Assembly: GCA_036244855.1 (NCBI GenBank)
Contig: BQKZ01015740.1
Coordinates: 2,346 to 18,282, forward strand
Length of the DNA: 15,937 nucleotides
DNA from: Temnopleurus reevesii
Lineage: Eukaryota > Echinodermata > Echinoidea > Temnopleuroida > Temnopleuridae
Direction of reading: 5' to 3'
The position numbers and the translations under genes are program-made. A model generated the notes under the pieces. That model was given only the letters and a program-made list of their open reading frames with translations. It had not been told where the DNA came from and ran no database searches. Below are positions 6,840 through 14,784 of this stretch, one piece after another; the stretch's first letter is position 1; every line of letters starts with the position of its first letter.

Positions 6840-8243
6840 ATGATGGAAGATGGTATTGAGAATGATACTATTTTACAGCGACAGAAGGATTGGACGCGAA
6901 ACAACTTAAGTCATTTTGGATTGACTGACGTTTTAGACGAAAAAGACGAAAACATTTTTCTGCATAATACCGTTGTTAGTTTAACCTTTAACATAGCACT
7001 ACTTATTTTGGGATTGCCCGGCAATGCCGTCATCATTTGGGTGTACGCGTGGAAGAAGGTGAAAACGAGCACGGATATCTTCATCATTGCCCAGGCAATC
7101 GTCGACTTCATCGCATGTTTTGTCACCCCTGCCTATATCGTCAAAGATGGTTTTGCTCCATTGATTACGACAGGGTTGTGTCGTTTCTCAGCAATAGCCG
7201 ATCAGGCGACTGCATTTACATCACTTTCCCTGACCACTGCGATCAGTATCGATCGATACCTTGTCGTCTGCCGTCCAAGGCGACGTCGAATGACGGTTCG
7301 TGTGTCGATTTTGCTAGTCATATTCCTAGTCGTCGTCAACATCGCAATCAACATCCCATTTGCTTTGTCAAGAGGGGTCCGATATTTTGAACTTGTGGGC
7401 AAAAATTCGTGCGACACTTCTAGTTTCCAGCTCCTTGCGTATGAAAGGGTATATTCGAGGGTATATTTCGCTCTGTTCTTAATATCGTTCTTGATTGTTA
7501 CTGTTCTCTATGCGGTCATATACTGCTTTTTACAATCAAGAGCAAAGATTCACGCCCAGCTTGTTGGGGGTGAGGTACCTGCACCGACCAACAACTTGAA
7601 GAATGCAAACAACGCTTCGCCAGATGGAAGCTTGAAAGCAAGCGATTGTAATGCGCCCAGTACCAACATGTCAGCAGCTGGAGACTTTGAAACCGCCCAA
7701 GCAGCTAAAATATTATCGCATGGAGCGACTAATGAAGATCAACATGGTTACGGCGTTCCGTCGTCATCGACTTCGGGCATGCTTACGGAGTCACATTCCA
7801 TATCGATGATCAGTTACCCGCCAGGCGGACAAGCGCAAAAACTTTCGGCACAACCAAACTCCATAGAACCCAATAATTTGCCGTCAACACCTAACGATCT
7901 TTTCAAACGTCGTACAAAACGACCAAAAGCAGTAAAGAAAAACCCTCAAGCTGATTACGGAAAGAAGACAACGCGTATGCTTCTAATCATTACTGTCATA
8001 TTCTTTATCACGTGGTCACCGAAGATCATCATCCCCCTCACCCCACGATCGGTTATCATTAAGCTTCTAAGGCCGTGGGGAACAGATAGGGCTATTACAC
8101 TCTTAGATATGTTGCGCAGCCTCAGGCTTACGAACCATATCATCAATTTCTTTGTATATTATCTGGTTAATAGCCGTTTCAGGACAGATGTCAGGGAAAT
8201 GTTCACGAGATGTCCTAAAACATGCTGTAGATATCGCATGTGA
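6840..8243 (+). CDS. Rhodopsin-type (class A) GPCR, orphan, duplicate B
   Basis: Paralogue of the gene at 1522-2913, 467 residues, starting at ATGATGG with A at -3. From the TM2 start to TM4 (about residues 82-161) I find only about two amino-acid differences from duplicate A. By contrast, the first 46 residues differ at about 15 positions, and the second extracellular loop has two extra residues (FELVGKNS against FLGQKS). The third intracellular loop and third extracellular loop are also heavily changed. Sequons remain at N8 and N22; the N17 site of duplicate A is lost (DWT). Landmarks: N62 in TM1, D89, C114, DRY 138-140, C191 in loop 2, W392 and P394 in TM6, NFFVY 436-440, and Cys cluster C458/C462/C463 in the tail. 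It shares the missing TM4 Trp and TM5 Pro. The frame is intact and looks functional. Ligand unknown. Confidence 0.95.
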   Translation: MMEDGIENDTILQRQKDWTRNNLSHFGLTDVLDEKDENIFLHNTVVSLTFNIALLILGLPGNAVIIWVYAWKKVKTSTDIFIIAQAIVDFIACFVTPAYIVKDGFAPLITTGLCRFSAIADQATAFTSLSLTTAISIDRYLVVCRPRRRRMTVRVSILLVIFLVVVNIAINIPFALSRGVRYFELVGKNSCDTSSFQLLAYERVYSRVYFALFLISFLIVTVLYAVIYCFLQSRAKIHAQLVGGEVPAPTNNLKNANNASPDGSLKASDCNAPSTNMSAAGDFETAQAAKILSHGATNEDQHGYGVPSSSTSGMLTESHSISMISYPPGGQAQKLSAQPNSIEPNNLPSTPNDLFKRRTKRPKAVKKNPQADYGKKTTRMLLIITVIFFITWSPKIIIPLTPRSVIIKLLRPWGTDRAITLLDMLRSLRLTNHIINFFVYYLVNSRFRTDVREMFTRCPKTCCRYRM

Positions 8244-8300
8244 TTTCTAATATCAGCGCTGTTTCATTGGCGGATTGGGCTGACACCGTGTATTGACGTG

Positions 8301-8419
8301 AGGCTTTTAACATAAAACAGATTGCGATCAATTGCAAATCCTTGGTACATGGTTTCCCGTGGACTTACGATTTGTATAACTCATATGATCGATTGGAAAG
8401 CTTTATATGACTGGGCCCT
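8301..8419 (-). mobile_element. MITE of the GGCCC-TAACATAAAG family (family G), copy 1
   Basis: The right end reads GATCGATTGGAAAGCTTTAT, then GACTGGGCCCT; the left end has the related AGGCTTTTAACATAAA. The interior (TTGCAAATCCTTGGTACATG) matches the copies at 8912 and, inverted, at 11766. Copy 1 of the segmental duplication has no insertion at this place (about 2970), so this element arrived after the duplication, or was lost cleanly there. Confidence 0.75.
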
Positions 8420-8470
8420 GGCCGTACTGGTTTGACCATGGACGAAAGGCATAGAAAGGCAACAGGATTG

Positions 8471-8768
8471 AAAAATAATGATAATGATAATTATGCGTTT
8501 TCATATTAGCGCCTAACCATAACTGTATCAGTCGTCCCTAAACGCTCTACAATGTATCATAATTACCCTGTCTTGAGCAGTGCAGCTGGAAGTAGCATTT
8601 CAAGGGGGAAAATCCCGCCAGGTACCCATGCACCTTATCTTGGTCGAGTGCAGCACAATGTGGATGAATTTTATTGCTGAAGGAAATTAACATCATTGCT
8701 GGGATTCGAACCTACGACCCTCTAGTTCAAAAGCAGGAGTCAGAACCGCTTCATCAGGTGAATAACAA
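8471..8768 (-). mobile_element. tRNA-derived SINE, minus strand
   Basis: Read on the minus strand, the head is tRNA-like: CTGACTCCTGCTTTTGAAC followed by GGTCGTAGGTTCGAATCCC, a good pol III B box (8701-8712 on +). The A box is degenerate. The body contains the GGTACCTGGCGGGATTTTCC stretch (around 8610-8629) and the region GCGCTAATATGAAAACGC. It ends in an AT-rich ATAATG-type simple repeat (8471-8495), as SINE tails do. The type is common in marine invertebrates. It is not a functional tRNA gene: no acceptor stem closes. Confidence 0.75.
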
Positions 8769-8911
8769 CTCATGAACTGAACTTCTTTTAAAAAAAAAGA
8801 AAAAAAAGCAGAAACCCCGTGTTGATTTTCTAATGAGATCATGAACCAAATAGATGGTAACCATGGTAACATAGTCTGCAAAATGCAGAATACTCTGGAA
8901 GGGAATTCTGG

Positions 8912-9027
8912 GGCCTGTAACATAAAGTAAGCTTGCAATCACTCGCAAACTTTTGTACATGATTTCCAATAGACCTGCGATTGATATCAATCGTACGATC
9001 GATTGGAAAGCTTTATGTTACGGGGCC
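8912..9027 (-). mobile_element. MITE family G, copy 2, with 5-bp target duplication
   Basis: The ends GGCCTGTAACATAAAG and CTTTATGTTACGGGGCC are inverted repeats. TCTGG flanks both sides (8907-8911 and 9028-9032), a plausible target duplication. The interior contains the near-palindrome around GATATCAATCGTACGATCGA. It is in the same orientation as the copy at 8301. Non-coding. Confidence 0.8.
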
Positions 9028-9032
9028 TCTGG

Positions 9033-9390
9033 TGTATAAGTTTTGCATTGACGAAATAAATGGCGGATACCATTGTCGGTGCACAAATGGCGACTGAGCA
9101 ACTGATCTCTTTCTCCAGAATTACGGTTGGCCCTTCTACACCGTTCATCCAAACAGCTTTCCCAGACCAAGGCAGACGTGTGTTTGTACGGCACAAGCAC
9201 TAAACGAAAACTCATGAAATCATGAAAAATGTCAGAAAATACCAAGTTTTTTACATACTTTTATAATGAAATGCTGGTCATACGACGGAAATAGTGACCT
9301 ATGATATCGCTCGCAATATAAAGTTACCGCAGGCATGATTATAAAGGCGTGTGTTTATTACCTACGAATATTACACACCATTTAGATTTA
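9033..9390. other. Intergenic, no recognised feature
   Basis: Non-coding DNA between MITE copies. Minus-strand open frames here are short and overlap each other in different frames. No repeat partner was found in the window. Confidence 0.45.
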
Positions 9391-9394
9391 CGGC

Positions 9395-9480
9395 GTCAAA
9401 CCAGGAATCTGGTTTAATGGCAGGTCTGAACGGGACAAATAGTCACGAAAGTGGACTTCCAAACTGAAACTGAAAACTGG
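9395..9480 (+). repeat. Repeat C-like fragment
   Basis: Contains GAACGGGACAAATAGTCACG and GTGGACTTCCAAACTG, which match, on the opposite strand, the stretch at about 12745-12800 (CCAGTTTGGAAG, CGTGACCACTTGCCCCGTTC in related form). Both belong to a loose family of degenerate elements with GAACGGG cores that also includes 10222-10382 and 12172-12340. Confidence 0.45.
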
Positions 9481-9829
9481 ACCCCTTGGAAGAACAGAAG
9501 TATTTATTTTAATTCTTCTGAAAGGGCAATCCAACCAATCTTATTAATTGCATGTTATTTTTTGTTCACATGTAAATTTGTCAAATGTATTCTTATTTCG
9601 TATTATGTATATGTTATATGTCTTTTTACTGATTGAAAGTAAAGTACCATACCGTACCATTTGGAAATCTTCGAGAGAGGTAGATTTTTGTAACCAGGAA
9701 CCAGTTCAGACTGTACTTTGAACGCTCGAGACTCGTAAAGGGGCCGTACTTTGTAAATCTCATCCTGAATATATATGTTAATCATCTGGCTGTTTCCGCT
9801 GTACTGTGCTTTCGTATGCAGAGACATTA
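9481..9829. other. Intergenic, no recognised feature
   Basis: AT-rich spacer with TTATTTTAATTCTT-type runs and an ACCATACCGTACCATTTGG short repeat near 9645. I see no gene or paired repeat. Confidence 0.45.
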
Positions 9830-10221
9830 TTAGGATTTCGCTTTTCGAACAACGCGAGCGTAGCGGCCAAAATTCACCCAGCCATGAGCAAAGATGAATG
9901 TCCTCAGCCTAACATAATTATCACCGTTCTCCGTTGTCTCTTAAATGTCAATTCGCATGTTTGTACTGAACGCTGTGGCCCAAGCCAAGCGAGATCGATT
10001 CAATGAATAAGCCTTTGTTGCGTGATCGCTGATTGACAGAACCATTGTCTAGCGATCTTCCGATGTACATTTCTCAACAACACAGGATTGCAAGATAACC
10101 GGCCTCGATTTGGGGGAGACGGAGGATTCTACGTTTCGCACACGAAATTTTTCACGTGAACATATTACATTTTACGTCCTACGTTGTTCAGAATCGACTT
10201 GCGAAATAAGATCACGCAGCT
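9830..10221 (+). repeat. Module D, copy 2 (most diverged)
   Basis: Shares an ordered series of matches with 3190-3412 and 10590-10860: TTTCGAACAACGCGA (CCGAACAACGCGA in copy 1), CACCGTTCT, GCTGATTG, GCAAGAT, then CATTTTACGTCCTACGTTGT and TTGCGAAA matching the downstream part of copy 3. No receptor sequence follows; it runs into a repeat C element at 10222. Confidence 0.5.
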
Positions 10222-10382
10222 GTTTGTCCATCGTAAGAGCAACAGAGCCACTTTGCATGAAATGGACTTGAAATCCAGTTAACAGGTTTATAATCTGAAC
10301 GGGGACACAACTGGCTTTCCGAACCGGCTTTCGAAACTAGTTCAGTGGAGGCCACTTTCAAAACGAGGTTTGAACGGGGTCT
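10222..10382 (+). mobile_element. Repeat C element, forward copy
   Basis: Matches 12172-12340 in the opposite orientation. Shared landmarks in order are GTTTGTCCATCGTAAGAGCA, AATGGACTTGAAATCCAGTT, TCTGAACGGGGACACAACTG, AAACTAGTTCAGTGGAG and TTTGAACGGG. CCACTTTCAAAACGAGGTTTGAACGGG at the right partly mirrors the left part, suggesting inverted-repeat ends. Non-coding and degenerate; superfamily unknown. Confidence 0.6.
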
Positions 10383-10439
10383 TAAGATAATGAAGGTGGA
10401 AAAGGTCGTAATAGAAAAGAAATGTGTTTGAGCGAGTGC

Positions 10440-10862
10440 TTACAATAAAATGCGTAACGGGAATTTGCGAACCTGTACAATTTCTACTCAACGCGGTCAA
10501 AGATTAATCTGAACGGTTGGTCAGTTTATGTCGTTTCTTTATCGATTTTCGGTAATTTCTGCAATCACGTCTGAACATGGATAGTACTAGGCTTTCGATT
10601 TCCGAACAACTCACCTGACATCAACAACTAACAACTTTCCTGACATCTCACCGTTCTCGATCGCATGCTCTTAATTGTCATTTCACATTCCTGCTGAATC
10701 GGTTCACTGAATGAACTTGATTACGCGATAACTAGGCGACCGCCAAACAACGGTTTCGGATTTAAGGACAACGGAAGGAACACCGTTTTGCACGCAAAAT
10801 TTTGCGCAGAACTTCAACATTACGTTCTACGTTGCAGAACCAATTTGCGAAAGCATGCTTGC
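10440..10862 (+). repeat. Module D, copy 3
   Basis: The best match to 3050-3412; shared runs of 18-25 bases include AACGGTTGGTCAGTTTATGT, TCGTTTCTTTATCGATTTTC and GGCTTTCGATTTCCGAACAA. It continues beyond the point where copy 1 stops, with TTTTGCACGCAAAATTTTGC (itself a near palindrome, 10786-10805), the ACATTACGTTCTACGTTG stretch and CAATTTGCGAAAG, which are shared with copy 2. No receptor follows. Confidence 0.65.
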
Positions 10863-10940
10863 AAGAGAAAAAGAGTTGGTGCATCATGAAGACAAAATGA
10901 GGGAAAGAAAATGAGGAGTAAAAAGTGAGAGACATGGAAA

Positions 10941-10962
10941 GAGAGAGAGAGAGAGAGAGAGA
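10941..10962. repeat. (GA)n microsatellite
   Basis: Eleven GA units inside a purine-rich stretch (10863-10970). Confidence 0.9.
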
Positions 10963-11206
10963 AGGTCTAAGTTGGATTGACAGTTACATAATTACATTTC
11001 GTGTAATATCAAAACATGATTTCACGCAATAATCTTTGGTACTCAATAGCGACTCCTTCACATATTTGTGTCCGTAGCTTATGTCTTCCCATTGGTCATG
11101 AAACGGGAAAAGCAAAAGGTGTCTATTTACACTTAGATATTGGGGTGCTACTATTGGCCAGTGTGGTCGCAACTTCTAAGGGTGCAAAGTTGCACTCTAG
11201 TTTCTT

Positions 11207-11364
11207 AGTAGGGATCTTTAGCATAGAAAACGGGAGTGCCGATCACAACGTTAGCTCTAAGGTCCGTTCCAGAAGGGTGCACCAACACAACGCTACTTCT
11301 TGAATGGACCTTAGAGCTAACGCTGTGATCGGCACTCCCGTCTTGTTGGCTAAAAGTCCCTACT
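11207..11364. repeat. Long foldback: 69-bp arms around a 20-base loop
   Basis: Arms at 11207-11275 and 11296-11364 are reverse complements at about 60 of 69 positions, with a 20-base loop (11276-11295). The longest perfect stretch is CGGGAGTGCCGATCACA paired with TGTGATCGGCACTCCCG; TTAGCTCTAAGGTCC pairs with GGACCTTAGAGCTAA. There is no clear target duplication. It could be a foldback/MITE or a transcribed long hairpin. A separate short hairpin (GTGCAAAGTTGCAC) precedes it near 11182. Confidence 0.85.
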
Positions 11365-11765
11365 GTGTATGGAGAGACGTAAAATTAGCATTGATGTTTG
11401 AAAACCACAGTGGACAGGAGAAAAAAGAGTGGCAAAGTTATGCAATTAATGACTCGTAGAACAGAGTACGTATCAAAATATTCGTAAGACACATAATGTT
11501 TGCTCGTGTCATACGAACTTCTATTATCACCGAGATTACAAGCGAGATTTAAATTAAGGACAACGATGACTGGCAGAAAAATAAATTGCTTTTCTTCCAT
11601 TGTGTCAACCTTGCATTTGATAGCTACCTCCCTCCTTTTTAGTCATCATAATGATTTAATGATTTAATGATCAAATGGATATATCCGCTTTCGAGTCACT
11701 TTAGCCGATGGTATTATAGTCAACACTAATTAAGTCATCACAAAATCCCGCATAAAGTGCACCAG
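11365..11765. other. Intergenic, no recognised feature
   Basis: Spacer with a short direct repeat of ATGATTTA (about 11650-11670). The minus-strand open frame here has no recognisable motif and I do not call it. Confidence 0.45.
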
Positions 11766-11885
11766 GGCCCTGTATCATAAAGCTTTCCAATCCATCGTAC
11801 GATCGCTATCAATCGTAAGTCTATGGGGAAAACCATGTGCTAAAGATTTGCAATTGATCGTAATCTGTCTAGTGTGACATGCCCC
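11766..11885 (+). mobile_element. MITE family G, copy 3 (inverted relative to the others)
   Basis: Starts GGCCCTGTATCATAAAGC and ends in GTGACATGCCCC. The interior (CCATCGTACGATCGCTATCA, then GATTTGCAATTGATCG) is the reverse complement of the corresponding parts of the copies at 8301 and 8912. Right end eroded. Confidence 0.75.
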
Positions 11886-12016
11886 GACACGTCTCAATTA
11901 TGGAGACAAATTTGCAAAGCGCTTATTGACATCCAACCCTGAGGCATTGACGATCATCTGCGAGCAGAATACGAACAATGGTAACTACCTAACTACAGTG
12001 GGTAGATCTGAGTTTG

Positions 12017-12171
12017 AGTACGTTTCTTTAGCTAACATATTGCTTTACGGTTCAAGTTTTGACACTGGTTGTAGAAATTACATTTTAATTTCAAAATATT
12101 TCACTTTTGAGTAACCAGCTCGTTAGAGGACAAACACGTATATCCATAATTGCCTTGAAGATCATAAAACA
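12017..12171 (+). repeat. Module R, copy 1
   Basis: Shares with copy 3 (13045-13255) the ordered matches CATATTGCTTTACGG / CATTGCTTTCATA, AGTTTTGACACT, TTTCAAAATATTTCACTTTT / ATCAAAACGACTCACTTTT, TTGAGTA and CCATAATTGCC. It ends at GATCATAAAAC, where the transposon nest begins; the module series resumes at 12900. Confidence 0.6.
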
Positions 12172-12340
12172 CCCGGTTCAGACCTATTTTCAAAGTGGTC
12201 TCCACTAAACTAGTTTTGAAAGCCGTTTCGAAAGGCCAGTTGTGTTTCCGTTCAGATTAGAGACCCGCGAGCTGGATTTCAAATGCGCTTCAAGTCCACT
12301 TCACGCAAACTGGTTGTGTTGTTAAGACAATGGACAAACG
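12172..12340 (-). mobile_element. Repeat C element, inverted copy
   Basis: Reverse complement of the element at 10222-10382 at roughly three quarters identity by eye. Its left edge abuts module R copy 1 exactly, marking an insertion point. It is followed by GGTTGGGTTCAAATACCTCC (12340-12359), which resembles a pol III B box and may be the relic of a SINE head. Confidence 0.6.
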
Positions 12341-12540
12341 GTTGGGTTCAAATACCTCCCGCGCCCCCTTTCGGCGTGTAGATTGGTGTGTACATTTCTT
12401 TGTTTTTGTATTGTCTCTGCATACCGCGGGCACAGCACAGCGGAATGCTTGACATATTTAGGATATTTAGGATATATTTAGGATATATTTACAACCGAAG
12501 GCCGCTCTACTAATCTCGAGCGTTCAAACTACCGACTGAA
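12341..12540. other. Repeat-nest filler with a short minisatellite
   Basis: After the B-box-like GGTTCAAATACC, the stretch 12453-12490 holds about four imperfect copies of ATATTTAGGAT. No gene. Confidence 0.5.
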
Positions 12541-12717
12541 CTAGCAGTGTTTCATCAAATCGTTCTTAAAGTTACGCATGACTTCGGGAAAGACTGGAAT
12601 ACGTTGAGGAGTGCAATACGCGTAATATTCTCGATCATTCAGCACAAGAACTGATTACGAGTCGTGCGTAAAGTCGTTCTTAAAGTCTTTTTGTAATTTG
12701 GTGAAACGCAGTCCTGG
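12541..12717. mobile_element. MITE family H, copy 3
   Basis: The left end AGCAGTGTTTCATCAAATCG and right end TTTGGTGAAACGCAGTCCTGG form diverged inverted repeats. Internal motifs ATACGTTGAGGAGT, ATTCAGCACAAGAACTGAT and TCGTGCGTAAAGTC match the copy at 4271. Confidence 0.7.
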
Positions 12718-12899
12718 TCATGACATCTACTTCGTAAAGTGAATTTACAAACCAGTTTGGAAGTTTAACTTCACGACCACTTGCCCCGTTCGTACCTGCA
12801 GTTAAACTAGTTTCTGTTAAACAGGCGCCCGTTAAAGTGGTTAAATGCCGTATATCTAAACAGGGGCTATATTCAACATTCATTTACGTTCATTACAGT
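12718..12899 (-). repeat. Repeat C-like degenerate fragment
   Basis: Contains AAACCAGTTTGGAAGTTTAA and CTAGTTTCTGTTAAACAG. The first matches the reverse complement of 9395-9480; the second recurs inverted at 15363-15378. It is the last piece of the insertion that separates module R copies 1 and 2. Confidence 0.4.
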
Positions 12900-13044
12900 G
12901 GCCCGATCGTGTTAATATAACTTTCGGGTTCCAGTTTGCGCACTCGTTAGAGAAATTACAATTTTATCTCAATATATTTCACTTTTATGCGTTAATGGGC
13001 AAACATTTATAAATTGCCTTGACGATTTATACATTGTTATCTGT
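12900..13044 (+). repeat. Module R, copy 2
   Basis: Opens with GGCCCGATCGTG, a motif repeated at the start of copy 3 (AGCCCGATCGTG, 13045) and copy 4 (GGGCATGATCGTG, 13258). It has AATTACAATTTTATCTCAAT and ATTTCACTTTT in the place of the same motifs in copies 1 and 3, then AAATTGCCTTGACGAT near its end. Confidence 0.6.
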
Positions 13045-13255
13045 AGCCCGATCGTGTTCTTCAGTATGTGAGTAAGTGGTTGATTAAGTTTCGTTGGCAA
13101 ACATTGCTTTCATATCCCAGTTTTGACACTCTTTGGTGAAAATGACAATTTGATATCAAAACGACTCACTTTTGAGTATCAAACGCGGTAATTGGCGTTC
13201 ACCCATAATTGCCATGACGATCAACGACAATCAATATTTATACAGTATGATTACA
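13045..13255 (+). repeat. Module R, copy 3
   Basis: The longest copy. It contains AGTTTTGACACTCTTTGG, CAATTTGATATCAAAACGAC, TCACTTTTGAGT, GGCGTTCACCCATAATTGCC and then ATGACGATCAAC, which falls at the position matching the start codon of the receptor after copy 4. Confidence 0.6.
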
Positions 13256-13404
13256 GGGGCATGATCGTGATACCTGATTTGTGCGTAATTAAGTTTATTC
13301 GGCTCGCATATTACGTTCACGTTTCATGATTGAAGTTCCTTGAGGGGTTTCGAATTTGATTTCGAAAGAACTCGCTTGTGAGTGGCGTTCGTTTACGGAA
13401 TAAC
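13256..13404 (+). promoter_or_regulatory. Module R, copy 4: 5' flank of the third GPCR
   Basis: It shares TTAAGTTT, AATTTGATTTCGAAAGAACT, CGCTTGTGAGT and GGCGTTCG with copy 3, and ends at the receptor ATG. Promoter or 5'-UTR identity is inferred from position; no TATA box stands out. Confidence 0.45.
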
Positions 13405-14784
13405 ATGGATCCCAACGTATTAACCCTAACAATTCAAAACATGACATTAAAAAATGCGTGCCCCATTGGAAATTCAGACATTGGTGACACAACGGAGAAT
13501 ACCGTTGGAGATAACACTGTCGTAAATTTGACTTTCTACTTAATGGTGATTGTTTTAGGCCTACCGGGTAACGCCGTGATCGTCAAAGCTTACACGTGGA
13601 AAAAACGGAAATCGAGCACGGATGCCCTCATCATTGCTCAGGCGGTTATCGACTTCATGGCCTGCTTGGTCGCAAGCATCAGCCTCGTAAAGTCAGGTTT
13701 CCCGTCGTTGCTTACGACAACCCTCTGCCGGATGGCGATCCTTGCGGAGGAGATAACCGCCTTTGAATCGCTCTTCATGACGTCAGCAATAACTTTGGAT
13801 CGCTACCTGGTCGTATGTCGTCCATTGCGACGTCGATTGACGGTTCGGCGCTCTGTTCTGATCATCATTCTCAGTTTGGTTGTCAACATTGCAATCAACG
13901 CTCCAGTCGCCGTCGCATACGATGTCCATTTTGCTATATCCTTGAATAAAATGATTTGCACCATTGTGAATCCGAAGCCGGCTCTACTTACCTACATAAG
14001 GGTGTTTGCGCTTGTGTTTCTTGTCACATTCATACTATCCTTCGTCATCACCACTGCTCTGTATGCGTATATCTACTCTTTCTTGAGGAAAAGGGCGAAA
14101 ATTCACGCGGAACTTACGAAAAATGAGGTGCCTCTTGCGACCGTCAGTTCGAAGAACGAGTCCGTAGACCAACCAGAATGTAGTATGACAACGCAGAACA
14201 TCGCCGCGAATGGCACCAACAGGAAAGGTGCCGGAACTGTCGCGACTAATGACACCCAGGGACCAGCTAGACGTACGTCGCACTCGCCTATTGCGGACAT
14301 CATGCATAATGAAAGCTTATCGGCTCGCTCGTCAAACTCAAATCCGTTTACCAGTTCAAATATCCAAGCAACTGAACCATCCCCTACAGATGCATCAGCT
14401 CAAATACATACATCAAAGGCTCGATCTCAGTCGAAATCATCAGCAGCAGGAAAATCGCTCTTTAACCGTCGTAGTACTAACCGACGGAAGGAGTTAAAGA
14501 AGGTGGACGTGGACTACGGCAGGAAAACAACCCGTATGCTTCTGATCATCACCGTTTTCTTCTTCGCTACGTGGAGCCCGAAGATCGTCTACCTTCTCAT
14601 CCCTCGTTCAACTCGTTGCAGGCTTAGTCGCACATGGTCTACCACGAGGAACGTCGCAATGATCGATATTCTGTTCAGCGTCAGACTGTTGAACCACATC
14701 GCCAACTTTTTCGTCTATTATTTTGTTAGCAATGCTTTCCGAAGAGACGTAAAGGACTCCTTTCGATGCAAAAAGTATAATTAA
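13405..14784 (+). CDS. Rhodopsin-type (class A) GPCR, orphan, third family member
   Basis: A 459-residue plasma-membrane receptor of the same family as the two upstream duplicates but clearly older in divergence. The start is ATG at 13405 (AACATGG, A at -3 and G at +4); the in-frame GTG nine codons earlier is not a eukaryotic start. N-terminus about 1-38 with sequon N12. TM1 GN (N56), D83 in TM2, C108 at TM3, DRY 132-134 with VVCRP after it, C185 in extracellular loop 2, W390/P392 in TM6, NFFVY 434-438 in TM7. TM4 has no Trp (it has NIAINAPV where the others have NIAINIPF) and TM5 no Pro. The third intracellular loop (about 226-374) is Ser/Thr/Asn-rich with basic clusters (FNRRSTNRRKELKK), then DYGRKTTRML. 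The short tail ends FRCKKYN. Intron-free and intact. Ligand unknown. Confidence 0.95.
   Translation: MDPNVLTLTIQNMTLKNACPIGNSDIGDTTENTVGDNTVVNLTFYLMVIVLGLPGNAVIVKAYTWKKRKSSTDALIIAQAVIDFMACLVASISLVKSGFPSLLTTTLCRMAILAEEITAFESLFMTSAITLDRYLVVCRPLRRRLTVRRSVLIIILSLVVNIAINAPVAVAYDVHFAISLNKMICTIVNPKPALLTYIRVFALVFLVTFILSFVITTALYAYIYSFLRKRAKIHAELTKNEVPLATVSSKNESVDQPECSMTTQNIAANGTNRKGAGTVATNDTQGPARRTSHSPIADIMHNESLSARSSNSNPFTSSNIQATEPSPTDASAQIHTSKARSQSKSSAAGKSLFNRRSTNRRKELKKVDVDYGRKTTRMLLIITVFFFATWSPKIVYLLIPRSTRCRLSRTWSTTRNVAMIDILFSVRLLNHIANFFVYYFVSNAFRRDVKDSFRCKKYN

Larger units (their letters stand above)
5288..8445 (+). repeat. Segmental duplication, copy 2
   Basis: Direct repeat of 1-2995. It begins at base 5288, corresponding to base 1, so the true left boundary could lie a little before 5288 and cannot be tested here. 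Differences from copy 1 include GATTC inserted at 5633-5637, a CA expansion at 5963-5989, a 17-base indel near 6075, and a MITE inserted after the gene (8301-8419). Confidence 0.95.

Noticed and set aside
8690..8768. tRNA gene on the minus strand
   Set aside because: The T-arm B box is good, but the A box is degenerate, no acceptor stem closes, and SINE body and tail follow.
11926..12114. 62-codon + strand open frame
   Set aside because: It lies across module R copy 1, the other copies do not keep it open, and no motif is visible.
13378..13404. N-terminal extension of the third GPCR to a GTG codon
   Set aside because: Not a eukaryotic start. ATG at 13405 has a good context, and the upstream DNA belongs to module R.
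12900..13404. CRISPR-like or satellite array
   Set aside because: Units differ in length and are too diverged for a CRISPR array or a satellite. They read better as duplicated 5' flank.
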